From the NCBI GenBank assembly GCA_030052745.1, contig JANBVO010000017.1:1-64000 (forward strand): a stretch of DNA of 64,000 nucleotides, given 5' to 3'. Below the pieces are notes generated by a model. That model did no database searches, had not been told where the DNA came from, and saw nothing but the letters and a program-made list of their open reading frames with translations. Below are positions 48,793-59,472 of this stretch, one piece after another (within the stretch, counting starts at the first letter, position 1; each line of letters opens with the position of its first letter). A program made the translations under genes and the position numbers. This DNA comes from Pleurostoma richardsiae. Its lineage: Eukaryota > Ascomycota > Sordariomycetes > Calosphaeriales > Pleurostomataceae.

Positions 48793-49208
48793 GCGCTCAG
48801 GCGACGGCGAACAGGCTTGAAGGGGATGGGACTCGATGGACAAGGGCGTTATCTTTACTCGGTGTGTACCGTCCCGCATTGGAACGAAGGGAGTGGGGGC
48901 ATCCGTGATCTGGGAGACGATGATCCCGAACTTGGCAAGATGATTTCGATTTTGAGAGAAAGGGGAGGCATCCGAACACGCAGAACACGCGGCTGGGCCT
49001 CTGTATATATCTGTACCGAGTATAATATCGCACCATCCGAGATGGAGAAGGGAGACAACACTTGCTATGGCCGGAATCAACACAAACAACACGTATTATA
49101 TCCTCCATCCGTGATGCCTCATCATCCCGCTGTGACCCGTGAACGCCATCCCTCTATGCACCTGACCTGTGACCCGGAGAAAGCCAAACCCACCAGTGGC
49201 ACGCGGCT
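48793..49208. other. Convergent 3' intergenic region
   Basis: This 416-bp stretch between two converging genes presumably holds both 3' untranslated regions. No repeat or RNA gene is seen. Confidence 0.55.
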
Positions 49209-51227
49209 TTACACCATCACCGAAACAGCGACCTCCGAGCGCTCCTTGTCGTCCTTGTCCTTCTTCTTCTTAAACAGCTGCTTCAGCATGTTGCCTTTCT
49301 TCTCCTTCTCCCCCTCTTCAATGGCCTTCACCCCGATCCTCTCGCTCCTCTTCGACGACCTCTCGCTCCTCCTGCTGCTCCCGCCGCTCCTCTCGCTCCG
49401 CGCATCCCCAGCCTCATCCCCCTCTCGCCTCCCCCCGCCGGCAGCATTACTGCCGCCAAACGCCGCCTTGCTGCTCTTCCGCACCGGCACCTCCGGCTCG
49501 CCGTCGTCGTCGTCGTCGTAGTGCCTCCTGCTCCGGTGCAGGTGCCGCCGGTGCTCCGACTTGCTGCGGCTCGTCTTGGCCGTGCGCTGCGTGCGCCCGC
49601 TGCGCCGCGACGCCGCGTCCTCCATCACGGACCGCACCGCGTCCGGCGTGATCAGCTCCGCGGACACGGTGCTCTCGTTCTCGCCGAACGGCGGGATGCC
49701 CCGGCGCCACGTGTCGATCGCGCTGAGCTCCTCGTCCAGCACCAGCGCCTCGTCGAAGCCGCCCGCCCCGCCCGCTGGCCCGTGCCCCCGAGACGGGGCG
49801 TAGTCCAGCGCCGGGGCAGTCCCCGGGGTGGAAGGCGGAGCGCCCGGCAGCGGCTGGTGGACATGGTGATGGAGCTGCGGCTGCATCTCGAACGCCTGGG
49901 CCGCCGCCGCCTCCTTGGCCTCCGCGTCCTCCCTGGCCGCGGCCTTGGCCTCGCGGATCCGCTTGACGATCTTCCACCCGCCGAAGCACACCACCGTCAC
50001 CCCGACCGCGACGCCCACGCCCACCAGGAACTGCGGGCTCGCCAGCAGCGCGAACACGGCGGGCCACCCGCCCTTGACGACGGCCAGGAACCCGGGGCTC
50101 ATGCGCGCCAGCAGGGTGCTCAGCTCCGCGAGGGTGAGCGCCACGGCGGCGGCGGCCTCCGGGTCGGCCTGCAGGTGCGAGATGATGGCCGCCGCGCTAT
50201 GGTGCAGGCACTGCGCCTCGACGAGGAGGGCCTCGACGCGCGAGAGCAGGCCCCGCGCCTCGTTCTCCTTCGTCCCGTCGTCCGAGGCGGCCGGCCCGGA
50301 GGGGTCGAGGTCCACGCGCGAGGCGAGGTCCGGCGGCACGTTGCCGTACGCGAGGTGCGGGTCGATCTCCTTGCCGCGGACGCGCAGCGAGGGGTCCGAC
50401 CGCGGCCGGTGCACGGCCATGCTCTGCCGCGGGGTGGCGACGGGGGTGGTGGTGACGGTCTCGGAGGGGGCCGGGACGGGCGGCCGCCGCGTGGCCACGG
50501 TGCCGGCGGCGGGGGGATGGAGAGTGGGGCGCGAGAGGGTCATGTCGCGCGGCATGGTCTCGGCGTAGGGGGAGCGGTACGCCTGGGGCACGACGGACGG
50601 CGTGGTGGCGGAGACCTCGGACAGGGTGCGCAGATTCGACTCGGTCAGCGGTGGGCGGGAGGGCCGGGAGGAGTGGTGCCTGCTGTGCGAGCGCTCGGAG
50701 CGGTGGGAGCTCCGGCGGGAGGAGGCGTAGGAGCGGGCATCGTCGACGGAGCGCCGGCGGCCGGCGTCGTCTTCTATGTAGCGGTGATGATGATGGGCAG
50801 GGTGGTACGGCAACTCACGCTGCCCGGCGTAGTGGTCGCCGTGGCCGTCATCATAGTACTCGTCGTCGTCGTACTCTTCGTAGCGCGGGCCGACGTCGAA
50901 GGTCTGCGCCCGCCGGAACACCCCGGGTCTGGGCGCTGAACCGTAGCGTTCGGCCTTGAGAGCGGCTTTCTTCTCCTGGTAGGAGGCCTTGGCTCCCTTG
51001 AAGATGTTCACGAGGTGTTTTCCCTGCGTGTTCGGGTCAGTGTCAATCTCCGCCGGTATTGCTTACTGCTGGTTGTGGTGCGGGCGTCGGGCAGGAAGAG
51101 AAGGCTGGCAGCGGTGAGGAAAAGACGGGCAATGCGCCGTCGGTCGTTGAGAGAGTCAGAGAGGACTTACGGTGCTGATGATCTTGCCGGAGTTGTTGAT
51201 GATGGTAACGGTCTCTGTCAGCTGCAT
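49209..51227 (-). CDS. Hypothetical Arg/Ser-rich protein with one membrane segment (623 aa)
   Basis: Exon 1 (51171-51227) encodes MQLTETVTIINNSGKIIST, and exon 2 (49209-51023) continues GKHLVNIFKGAKASYQEKKAALK. The exon-2 frame alone would have to start at GTG, so the two-exon model is preferred, and I recall this N-terminus as conserved in related fungi. The next 250 residues are disordered, with a His/Tyr/Asp-rich patch and RS-type clusters. A helix-rich region (about 275-345) leads to a hydrophobic segment at about 351-372 (FLVGVGVAVGVTVVCFGGWKIV), followed by basic residues and an Ala/Glu helix. The tail is Ser/Arg- then Lys-rich. The 147-bp intron starts GTAAGT and ends ACGCAG. Function is unknown. 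Confidence 0.72.
51024..51170 (-). other. Intron of the 49209-51227 gene
   Basis: This 147-bp intron is in phase 0, with a perfect GTAAGT donor and an ACACGCAG acceptor. Confidence 0.8.
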
Positions 51228-52879
51228 CTTGGCCCGAATTTGCCCTGTTGCAGAGGAGAAATATCGTCTTCAGACCGAGCAAAGATGCTGGCTAGGATAT
51301 ATGGATTCTATCGAGGTGGGGTGTTTTAAACGCCGCTCCTCTCACCGCAAGACACGCAACTCTCAACCTCAGTAGCAGCGATTTCTGGTCATAAGACGAG
51401 GGTGCGAGCAAACGACAGCGTCCACATTGCTGATATGAGGCGAGGATAGTTGATATCTCTCGGACTCGTCGAGCCACAGAGACTGGAAGGTCGAGACAGT
51501 CAGTCAGTCAGTCAGTCGACGGGGTGGAGGGGATAAAGGACGAGCTATAGCTTCTGCTCTTTATGTGGGATGTTTCAAGCCAGCCGCCAGCAATGCCAGG
51601 CCAGGGCTTCCGGCGTTGATTGGCCCGCGGATCTCGACTGCTCGGGTGCCGTTGCAGCTAAACTGCTAAAGGTGAAGGAGGCCCTCCATTCCCGCTGCCC
51701 AGCCATCCATCACGGCTTACAGGGGCCAAGGGGAAGATAAAGGAGGGAACCCGCGGCCAGGTGTGCGCAGATGGAGCCACTATTCCCACGGGAAAAGCAC
51801 CGCAGTGGAGCGACGCCCTCACCGCATCAAGTTACCCGATGCCTGTCTGTTCAGGCCAGTCTCAGTCTCAGTCTCAGCATTCGCTTCGAGCCGCTCCACC
51901 AGCAAAAGGGGTCTCTCTATTCTCCATCGACACACGTGAACACCCGCCATTGAAAGAAAGATGAGGCAAAAGCGCTGCTGCCAAGTGGTAGCTGTATCCG
52001 CCATCCACACAGTAGCGGGGCAGCCTTGACCAGCCCTGGGCAGCCAGTCAACCCACGGAGCCCGATTGCTGCAGCTTCTATTCGCTGTCGCCGTTCATGG
52101 ATCGGGCAGAACGGCAGGCGAAACCAGGGCCAGGCACGTCGTTCGGTCGGGTTCATCACTGGATTGGCGAGGACTTTGTCCACGATAGCAGTGGCGATCC
52201 ACTGGAGACGCCTTCGGGTCATCACGCTGGAGCAGAAACGGGGGGGGGGCTCTAATCCATCGAGATCAGAGACTGGATCGTCTGGTCTTTTGACCTGGGG
52301 AGAAGTCGCTCCAGTCGGGTTCATCCAATCCCACCTACCATGAGTTCGTTCGTCAGCGCAGCCTCTTCATCTCGCCATCAATGGTATGGACGACGGCCAG
52401 CACAGCCTCAAGGGGCTTGCGCGTCACGAGCAGAGAGCATGAATCCATGGCAGCAGTCGTTGCTTCCCTCGTAAATCTCTCGGTGCGAACTATTCTATAG
52501 TCGGGATTGTCTGGGTATAATGCTCGATTCGCTCAATTCGCTTTCGTGGTATATCTAATCATGCTGCGCAAACGCTCTGACGCTGTCACTCGCTCCCCTC
52601 GCCCCTTGATGTCTAACCAGTATCCCAAGAGCATTCGGCGTGAGTCTTGGGCATATCCAACTTGCCAGTCATATCCAAATCAGAAATCGCCCCACGGACA
52701 TGACTGATAAAATACCTAGCCAGACTCCCCCAGGCGATGACGCTGTTATATACCTAACCTCTACAAGGACTTAACAGCCTCGTGTATGGTAACCTAATCC
52801 TTCCCGGGCCTGTTTGTCCCGTATCTCTCTATACCGTCCATTGATACCGTCTCATCCATCTATGTAGCCCGAAGAGTCC
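51228..52879. other. Intergenic region between two minus-strand genes
   Basis: This contains the promoter of the 49209-51227 gene and the 3' flank of the modin-like gene. Two simple repeats are present: a CAGT tetranucleotide tract at about 51497-51517 and a CAGTCT-type hexanucleotide tract at about 51857-51877. No gene is seen. Confidence 0.6.
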
Positions 52880-54996
52880 TCATGAGATGTACACCGGCAG
52901 CCTGCTGCCCAGCAGCTCGCTCTTGCTGATCTGCACGTCCTTCTTGTGGAAGTCGTGCAGCAGCAGCCAGCACAGCATGCGGAACACCAGCGTGCACCAG
53001 ATGTTGGTCGTCTTCTCGTCGTGCAGCCCCGTCTCCATCCGCCGCAGCCTCGCGTGCACCCCGGCAGGGTCGTCCGCCGCCGCCGGTTTCTGTATCTGCA
53101 CCAGGGGCGGGTGGTGGGGAGGCGTGGCCGCGAGGTTGTTGCTGCCGCTGTGAGGCGCCGCGCCGTTGTTGCTATTGGCGGCGTCGGCGTGCAGGTTGCC
53201 GCTGGAGCTGGCGTTGCTGACGTTGTGCGAGTGCTGCACGTAGAACGTAGACTTGCGCTTCTTGAGCACCTCGGCGCTGTTGCGCACCACGTGCGGCAGC
53301 ACCACCGCGAAGTAGATGTCCATGAACTTGGCCTGCTTCTCCTCCGGGCTCGCCGAGTCCAGGTCCTCGAACGTCGTCCGAGGCCGCTCTGTTCCCCCGT
53401 CGCCATCCTTGCTGCTGCCGCTGTCATCCGTGCCGCTGTTTGCATGCGGCTCCTCGAATGCATCCCGCTCATTGAGCAGCCGTAGCACCTCCTGTAGGTG
53501 CTCGCGCAGCACCAACACCACCAGCTCACGGTTGACCTTTGTTCGCAGGTAAGCGTCGCAGTTGTCGAGGGCCTCGTGCAGCGTGTCGAGCAGCGACAGC
53601 GGGAACTCGTGCTCTGATCCGCGGGCGCGGATCGCCTCGGCGACATTGCCGCCCCAGTTCTGCAGCAGGGAGGTGTGCCCGTTCTGGACCGTCACCAGGT
53701 CGTCATTCATCATGAACCGGTTGTACTCGAGCAGGAGCTTGCGTAACGAGAACGACTTCTTGTTCCACCCGTACTTGGTCGGGTTCGGTAGCATGCGATA
53801 GCACGAGCTAGGGATGTGAAGGGTCTGGGAGAGCATCCCGAGGATCTCGAAGGCGACTGATGAATGAAGCACTTGGTTAGGGCCTCTGTGATTGACCATA
53901 GGACAGCTGGCAGGGATCTGGCCTTTGACTTACTCGGGAAGATGTGACCCTGCTTCTTGCGGTCGTCACGGAAGTAGTTGGACGTGGTCGTGTTGCAAGA
54001 AAGCAGGGTAAGCGTCTCGGCGATCTCGTTGGAGCTGCCGAGCTGCAGAACTGACATGTCTTTCGGCTCCTCGTTCGGAAACTCGAGCCGGCGCTTGTCG
54101 GTGTTGTCGCGAAAGATGGTGGACACGAAGCCGAACGCGAACTCCTTCACCTCGTCCACGGGGATCACCCTGTTCTCCTCGAACTTGCTCTTGCCGTGTA
54201 TCTGGAAGGTGAACATAATGCCGAGATCGGCGACAGACTGCCCCGTAAGCGTGAAGCCGTTTCCCTCCGCGTGGTACTTATCCCGCGACCGGTCGAACTC
54301 CTTCCAGTGCAGCCCCAGCATGGCGGCTATCTCGATCATGTGGCACATGGCCGTCGTGGCGTACGGCTTCTTGACGTTGGAGGGCATTGTGTCCCAGCTC
54401 CTGAGCTTCGGCTGGAGCGCCGCCGCCAGGGTATGCATATCCCACGACGCCAGGGGTTTATGCGGGGGCTGGTGGTTGAACTCGCGCTGCTGCCAGTCGC
54501 GGCTGTCCTTCTCCATCGACTGCAGGGCAGACAGTAGCGTGACCCAGGTGGCCCTCTCGTTGTCCGCGGTGTGTATGCGATCCTCGGGACTGGCGTTGGC
54601 CTTCTGCTTCGCGTCCTCCCTCGGCAGCAGCGTCCTCGTCTCGACCAGGCTCTCCTCGGTGCCGTTGATGAAGAGGATGGACTTGCCGGCTATGGGCCCG
54701 CTCTTGTTGTTGGGAGGGCACACGAAGATGACGGGGGCCTCGAACTGGACCTCGAAGCGGAACTCGTCCCAGCGGAAGATGCGCCGCTTCGTCCTGTGCC
54801 ATTCGCCCATGACCTTCTCGCCGCAGTTGGAGTAGCCGGCCGCGGAGGCGTAGTACTGCTGGAGCACCTGCAAGATCGTCGCCATGAAGGCGATGACGGA
54901 GATGACCAGGGCCACGATGGCCACAACATTGCTGACCGTGTCGTTGCCATTGCCATTGTAGTTGCCCGAGCCGGAGCTCGTGCTGTTGTCCGCCAT
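52880..54996 (-). CDS. Modin-like fungal membrane protein (679 aa)
   Basis: Two exons (53934-54996 and 52880-53856) are joined by a 77-bp intron with a GTAAGT donor and CATCAG acceptor. Phase 1 gives HIFPIAFEILGML. The ATG at 54996 (MADNSTSSGS) is chosen because the longer frame has no ATG upstream. An Asn/Gly-rich N-terminus leads to one transmembrane helix at about 22-44 (VSNVVAIVALVISVIAFMATILQ). Then comes QQYYASAAGYSNCGEKVMGEW, the conserved start of proteins that I recall being annotated 'modin' in sordariomycetes. The large rest is a soluble region without named domains, with a disordered insert near 540-620. Biochemical function is unknown to me; the name is from memory and should be treated as tentative. 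Confidence 0.72.
53857..53933 (-). other. Intron of the modin-like gene
   Basis: This 77-bp intron has donor CCGA|GTAAGT and acceptor TTCATCAG in phase 1. Confidence 0.82.
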
Positions 54997-56906
54997 GACT
55001 GTTTGTAGGCAGGGCGTGGCGGACGCCCTATATGTCGCGTAGCTCGCAAGCGCCGGTGTTCGGGGGAGGTTCGAAGAGAGAGGGTCGGCGAGAACTGGAG
55101 ATGCTGACTGCACAATGGGGGGCCGTTCAAAGCATCTTAGCTATCGCCGTCCGCGGTTCGATGGCCCAGTGTCGAGTATGCCAGTATGCTGTGATGCAAG
55201 AGGAAAGCGAGGGCAACAGGCAGAAACTGCCAAAGAAAGAGGGAGAACAATGTCCGGGGGGCTCAGCGGCGACATTTGACATTTCCTGCCACCTGCAGCT
55301 GCAAGGCCTCGACCGATTGAGCCTTGAGCCCTGTTTGGGCGTGGCTTCGCGAGCCGCCAGATCCCTTGTGGTCGTAGCTCGGGCAGCTGAGCCCCGATTA
55401 TGTAATGAGAGACCGGGGGGAGGGCAAGGGCGGGACCGTTTCGGCGCGTGGGGCGGATCCCGCGGCCCTTTCCGACCCGAGCCGGCGTCGTCAAGCGCCG
55501 GCAGTGGGGCCACATCTCCTACCTAGCAGTCCTTAGACTCCTAGGTAGGTACCTTACCTTCGCCACTGCTGCTAGGAAGGGTATCAAAATACCTGAAGTA
55601 AGGTATCAGGGATGTCTACGGAGGACTCTACGAAAAAAGAAATGTCTCCCCAGTTTCGATTAATCCGGCAATATGCAGCGTGGGTTTGACTTGCAGGCCT
55701 ACTATGCTGTAGGGTCCCCTTCCCCTTGGGTACTTATTTAGAGGTCTTGCGATGTAGCTCCATCCGTACAGGAGGTCTTTTGGCTCAACCTCCCTGAGGA
55801 GATAGTGACAGTGACACGCCGACACCCAGCCCCAACCTCTTCCATAGAGTCTTCTTGCCATCCATTCACTGCTCCTAAATCTTGTTGAGCTTTCGATTCC
55901 GCGTGACGGCATAATTCAGTATTACCCAGAGGCCGCCCCAGAAGTCAATGTGACTGACTTTGCAGCTGTTAACAATTGACAGACAGAATAAGACATGGGA
56001 TATCGTCCCAGTGAACACGAAGAAATCTGACCACTAGCAGAGACAGATATGGGTTACCTGAGAGAACCAGACAACAGGAAGGGGGTCTCTTTATGCTGCC
56101 GACGTCTTCCCTAGATTATTTTCTATCCCGTGCCCTCCACTCCTTGAGGCACCGCCTATGATCTTCCACTGCATGGTATGCCCTTTTCCTTTGTTGCTGT
56201 GCTGTCCGCTTCAATATTCAGCACGGGTAGGCAGCCTTCACCAATCTCAAACGAATGTCATCTCGTCTATCAGCAAACTTCGGGGCGGCACCCTGCTCTA
56301 ACACATGCTTTCCGAGTCTCTAAATTCTTGATGGACGATCAATGGGCCAATTAGTCGGAAATTTGATAAACACTCCGGACCAACCTACGTTCAGTGCTGA
56401 CAACCGTGACCGATGCAAGATTAAGATGGCTACTGACCGTATCGTGTATTTGTCTTTCTAGGCGTTAGACGAACTTCTCAAAATGTACCTTCTCCGTAAT
56501 AATGAAAGGAAACTGATGAGAATATCTCGAGGCTTTTGTTCACTCAATGTCTGAATAGAGCCTGATTCAGATGCCGGAAGAACATCGGGCATTCGGAGTG
56601 GAGGAGGGATATCTGCATGATAATTCATGGAGACACCAAACCTGCTTAAGATGGAAGTTGAGTTGATGAAAAGGGAGTCTTTGTCCCTCTGTCTTTGTAA
56701 GGTGTGCGGAGGACCAACGTTTTGCGGCTTTATCCAGCCCCGAAACACCAACAGTCTTTTCCGTTCTCCTCATTTTTTCCATAACCCAGGGACCTTAACA
56801 TCTCCAACGTCAAATTGAAACACTGAAACAGCAAGATTAAAAAAGAAAAACACTTTTAGTAATGCGGCAGAATGCTCAGGCATCCCCTAATGATGACCGT
56901 GGTCTA
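54997..56906. other. Divergent intergenic region
   Basis: This 1.9-kb stretch lies between the modin-like and the PAQR start codons. It becomes AT-richer towards the PAQR side. No exon, repeat or RNA gene could be supported. Confidence 0.5.
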
Positions 56907-59472
56907 ATGACTTTGGCTGAGACATGTTAGTTGCGAGCATCATTTATGACCCGTTACCTGCACTGACGTTCAGGCCCAGTGCCATGGCAAAGGTTATAAT
57001 GGTTCAATATACTTAGTCTATCTGTATAACTCATCTATATCTAGGGATAATGAGTACATCCTGACTGGATACCGGTAAGTGAGCTCCTTTCGTCATTTGG
57101 TGGTGTATACTGTCTATTGCAATCTCGTGTTCGCCCCCCACTTTTTTTCATTCCCCCGCACACATCGAATCTCAAGATGACCAAATACACGATTTTATCT
57201 ATTCTAATATAGATATCTCGTCCAATTCTATGTTGTTCGGTTTCTTATTATATTTGATATGTAGGTCTAACTGTTACGTACTTATCTATATAAATAAAGT
57301 TATATTTTGATCTCTTTTCAGTAGTAAAACTGTTGTTATATAGGAAAAATTACTGTCTTCTTGACTGTCTTTCTAGCTATCTAGCTATCTCTCTAGTTGT
57401 CTCTCTGGCTATCCTTCTGGCTGTCCTTCTGACTGTGAGCCTGGCTGGCCATCTGGCCATCTCTCTGGCTGTCTTTCTGGCTGTTACCCTGGCTATTACC
57501 TTGGTTGTTACCTTGGCTATCTCTCTGACTGTTTTTTTGGCTATCCTTCTGGCCTTCCTTCTAGCTATCTCTCTGGCTGTCTCTCTGGCTATCTCTCTGG
57601 CTGTCTCTCTGGCTATCTCTCTGGCTGTCTCTCTGGCTGTCTCTCTGGCTATCTCTCTGGCTATCTCTCTAGCTGTCTCTCTGGCTGTCTTTCTGGCTGT
57701 CTTTCTGGCTATCTCTCTGGCCGTCTCTCTGGCTGGCCGTCTGGCCATTTCTCTGGCTGTAAGCCTGGTTATGAACCTAGCTAGCCGTCTAGCTATCTCC
57801 TTAGCTATTACCTTAGCTATTATCTTAGCTATTACCTTAGTTGTTTATTTCCTTAGCTATTTCCCTGGCTATTTCCCTAGCTATTTCCCTAGTTATTTCC
57901 CTAGTTATTTCCCTAGCTTCTTCCTTAGCTGTTTAGTTAGCTATTTAATTAACCTTTTAGTTAACCTTTAATTATCTCTCTAACTATCTTTCTAAATATC
58001 TTCCTAGTTATTTCTATCTCTCAAGCTATTTCCCTAGCTAGCTCTTTACTTGGCTCTTTAACTGTTTATCTGATAGCTAGGAAATAGACCAGGAAAACAA
58101 CTAGAAAACTAGTCAAAGAGCTAGCCAGAAAGACAGCCAGAAAGCCAGCTAGAGAGATATCCATAAAGATAATCAAGGTAATAACCAAAGGAATAACTAG
58201 ACAGCCAACTAGACGGATAACCAGACGGCTAGCCAGACAGCCAGAAAGACAGCCAGAGAGACGGCCAGAGAGATAGCCAGAAAGATAGCCAGAGAGACAG
58301 CCAGAAGGATAGCCAGAAGGACAGCCAGAGGGCCAGCTAAGAGGGATAGCGAACCAGAGAGTTAGCTAAGATAAATCAAGCAACTTAAACACTTATAAGA
58401 TATATTTTATATAGATAGATACCTAAGAACTATATCTATTTATCAAACGTAACCGCAAACCGAACAGAATTATATTAAGCAAGAAATATGCTTAAGAATA
58501 GATAAAATCGTGAATCTGGTCATGTCGCGATCTGACGTGTGTGGGGGAATGAAAAAAAGTGGGGGGCGAACACGAGATTGCAATAGACAGTAACAAACTG
58601 GGAGACGACACTGATCCTGGACGTACAGCCTCGCCTCGTATTCGTACCTGATCTCGGCCACAAGTATATTTCGCCTCCACAATGAAACCGGTATTCTCTT
58701 CACTCCCAACCCACCAGAGGCGATCTCAACTGACCCCGTGGCAGTCAATATCTGGTCGCACACGCTGGGCGCCCTGCTCTTCGCCGCCCTGTTCGTTAAG
58801 TTCCTCGTTCTGGCCAGTTTCCACGATGGTCGCCACTTTGCGGACGCCACCGCCGTTGGCGTTTATTTCGTTGGTGTTATCGTGTGCTTTGTCCTCTCCA
58901 CGACGTTTCACACCTTCTCGGACCACAGCCCACACATCCACAGGTTCGGCAACGAGCTGGACCATCTCGGCATCGTGCTCGTCATGTGGGGGACTGGGGT
59001 CTCTGGCGCGCATTTCGCCTTTTACTGCCACGCGGCTATCCGCAACACATACTTCATTCTGCTAACCGTCACTGCTATTGCCTGCGCCGTCTTCACGCTC
59101 AGGCCAAGGTTCCGACAGCCGTCATATCGGACCATGCGGTTCCTAATGTACTTCTTTCTGGGAGCAAGTCTCTTTACCCCTCTTGTCCACGGTGCATCTC
59201 AGGTCGGTTTGTTACAGCTAGACACGATGATGGGGCTGAAATCTTTCCTAGCGTTGGGTGTCATCAACTTTTCTGGTGCTGCCATCTATGCCCTGAGGAT
59301 CCCCGAGCGCTGGTGTCCAGGGAGGTTCGACCTCGCGGGACAGAGCCACAACTGGATGCACTTGTTGGTCCTCACCGGCGCGCTGGTCAGATTGGATGGC
59401 TTGATGGTCGTGTTGCGGCGGTGGCAGGAACATGGAGATATTGATGGTTACTGCACAGTCTTAGCTGCCTGA
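56907..59472 (+). CDS. PAQR (adiponectin receptor/haemolysin III) membrane protein with a foldback element in intron 3 (285 aa)
   Basis: The protein is a seven-helix PAQR receptor related to yeast Izh proteins, which affect zinc and lipid homeostasis. Exons are 56907-56925, 56974-56992, 57045-57074, 58629-58690 and 58745-59472. The spliced N-terminus reads ...CPVPWQRDNEYILTGYR, then LASYSYLISATSIFRLHNET and VNIWSHTLGAL, the classic family opening. Zinc-site residues are intact: S95 and H99 (LSTTFHTF), D116 (NELDHLGI), H245 and H249 (QSHNWMH). RIPERWCPGRFD is also typical. Exons 3-5 are firmly placed. The two 19-base exons before them are less certain, although PWQR joins perfectly onto DNEYI. 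Intron 3 is 1,554 bp because a foldback element lies in it. An N-terminal extension encoded further upstream is possible. Confidence 0.75.
56926..56973 (+). other. Proposed intron 1 of the PAQR gene
   Basis: This 48-bp intron has a GTTAGT donor, a CTGAC branch-like site close to the end and a TTCAG acceptor. It is supported only by reading-frame fit. Confidence 0.4.
56993..57044 (+). other. Intron 2 of the PAQR gene
   Basis: This 52-bp intron has a weak GTTATA donor, a TATAAC branch and an ATCTAG acceptor. It joins PWQ-R across the junction to DNEYILTGY. Confidence 0.6.
57110..57157 (+). repeat. Left terminal inverted repeat of the foldback element
   Basis: These 48 bases are identical to the reverse complement of 58543-58590. 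The first mismatch is at base 49 (G against A). Confidence 0.92.
57360..58020 (+). repeat. Minisatellite, left arm (12-bp unit CTGGCTRTCTCT)
   Basis: The core at about 57406-57756 repeats CTGGCTRTCTCT with A/G and C/T variation, so the frame encodes Ser-Leu-Ala-(Ile/Val) units over some 200 codons. Towards the centre the unit degrades to TTAGCTATTWCC-like copies. The open frame (57333-57971) is a by-product of the period of 12 and not a gene. Confidence 0.88.
58081..58370 (-). repeat. Minisatellite, right arm (mirror orientation)
   Basis: These are units of the form AGCCAGAGAGAYAGCC, the reverse complement of the left-arm repeat. The arm is shorter than the left, and its order from degenerate inner units to regular outer units mirrors the left arm. 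Confidence 0.85.
58543..58590 (-). repeat. Right terminal inverted repeat of the foldback element
   Basis: This is the exact 48-base reverse complement of 57110-57157 and is followed by the flanking TA. Confidence 0.92.
58691..58744 (+). other. Intron 4 of the PAQR gene
   Basis: This 54-bp intron has donor ACCG|GTATTC, a CAACTGAC branch and a GTGGCAG acceptor. Phase 1 rebuilds HNET-VNIWSH. Confidence 0.88.

Larger units (their letters stand above)
57110..58590. mobile_element. Foldback (long inverted repeat) element with TA flanks
   Basis: The element is 1,481 bp. Its ends are perfect 48-bp inverted repeats beginning CTGTCTATTGCAATCTCG, and homology continues inward with divergence. For example, GATTTTATCTATTC and TTCGGTTT occur in order on both arms. 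The dinucleotide TA flanks it on both sides (57108-57109 and 58591-58592), as for Tc1/mariner-type insertion. Both arms then turn into a 12-bp minisatellite in mirror orientation, meeting near 58045-58080. No transposase frame is present, so it is nonautonomous or a foldback/MITE-like element. The family is unknown to me. Confidence 0.8.
57075..58628 (+). other. Intron 3 of the PAQR gene, expanded by an inserted element
   Basis: The donor is GTAAGT and the acceptor GGACGTACAG. Its length is 1,554 bp, against 50-190 bp for every other intron in the window. Removing the element and one TA leaves 71 bp. Confidence 0.8.

Noticed and set aside
47149-49092. 647-codon open frame on the minus strand
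   Set aside because: It lies opposite the 534-residue gene on the plus strand and has the Arg/Ala/Val-rich composition of a frame shadow.
49521-50939. 472-codon open frame on the plus strand
   Set aside because: It is antisense to the exon-2 coding region of the 49209-51227 gene, whose two-exon structure and conserved N-terminus are better supported.
57333-57971. 212-codon Ser-Leu-Ala-Ile/Val repeat protein
   Set aside because: It is a translation of a 12-bp minisatellite within an intronic inverted repeat. The mirror strand is equally open.
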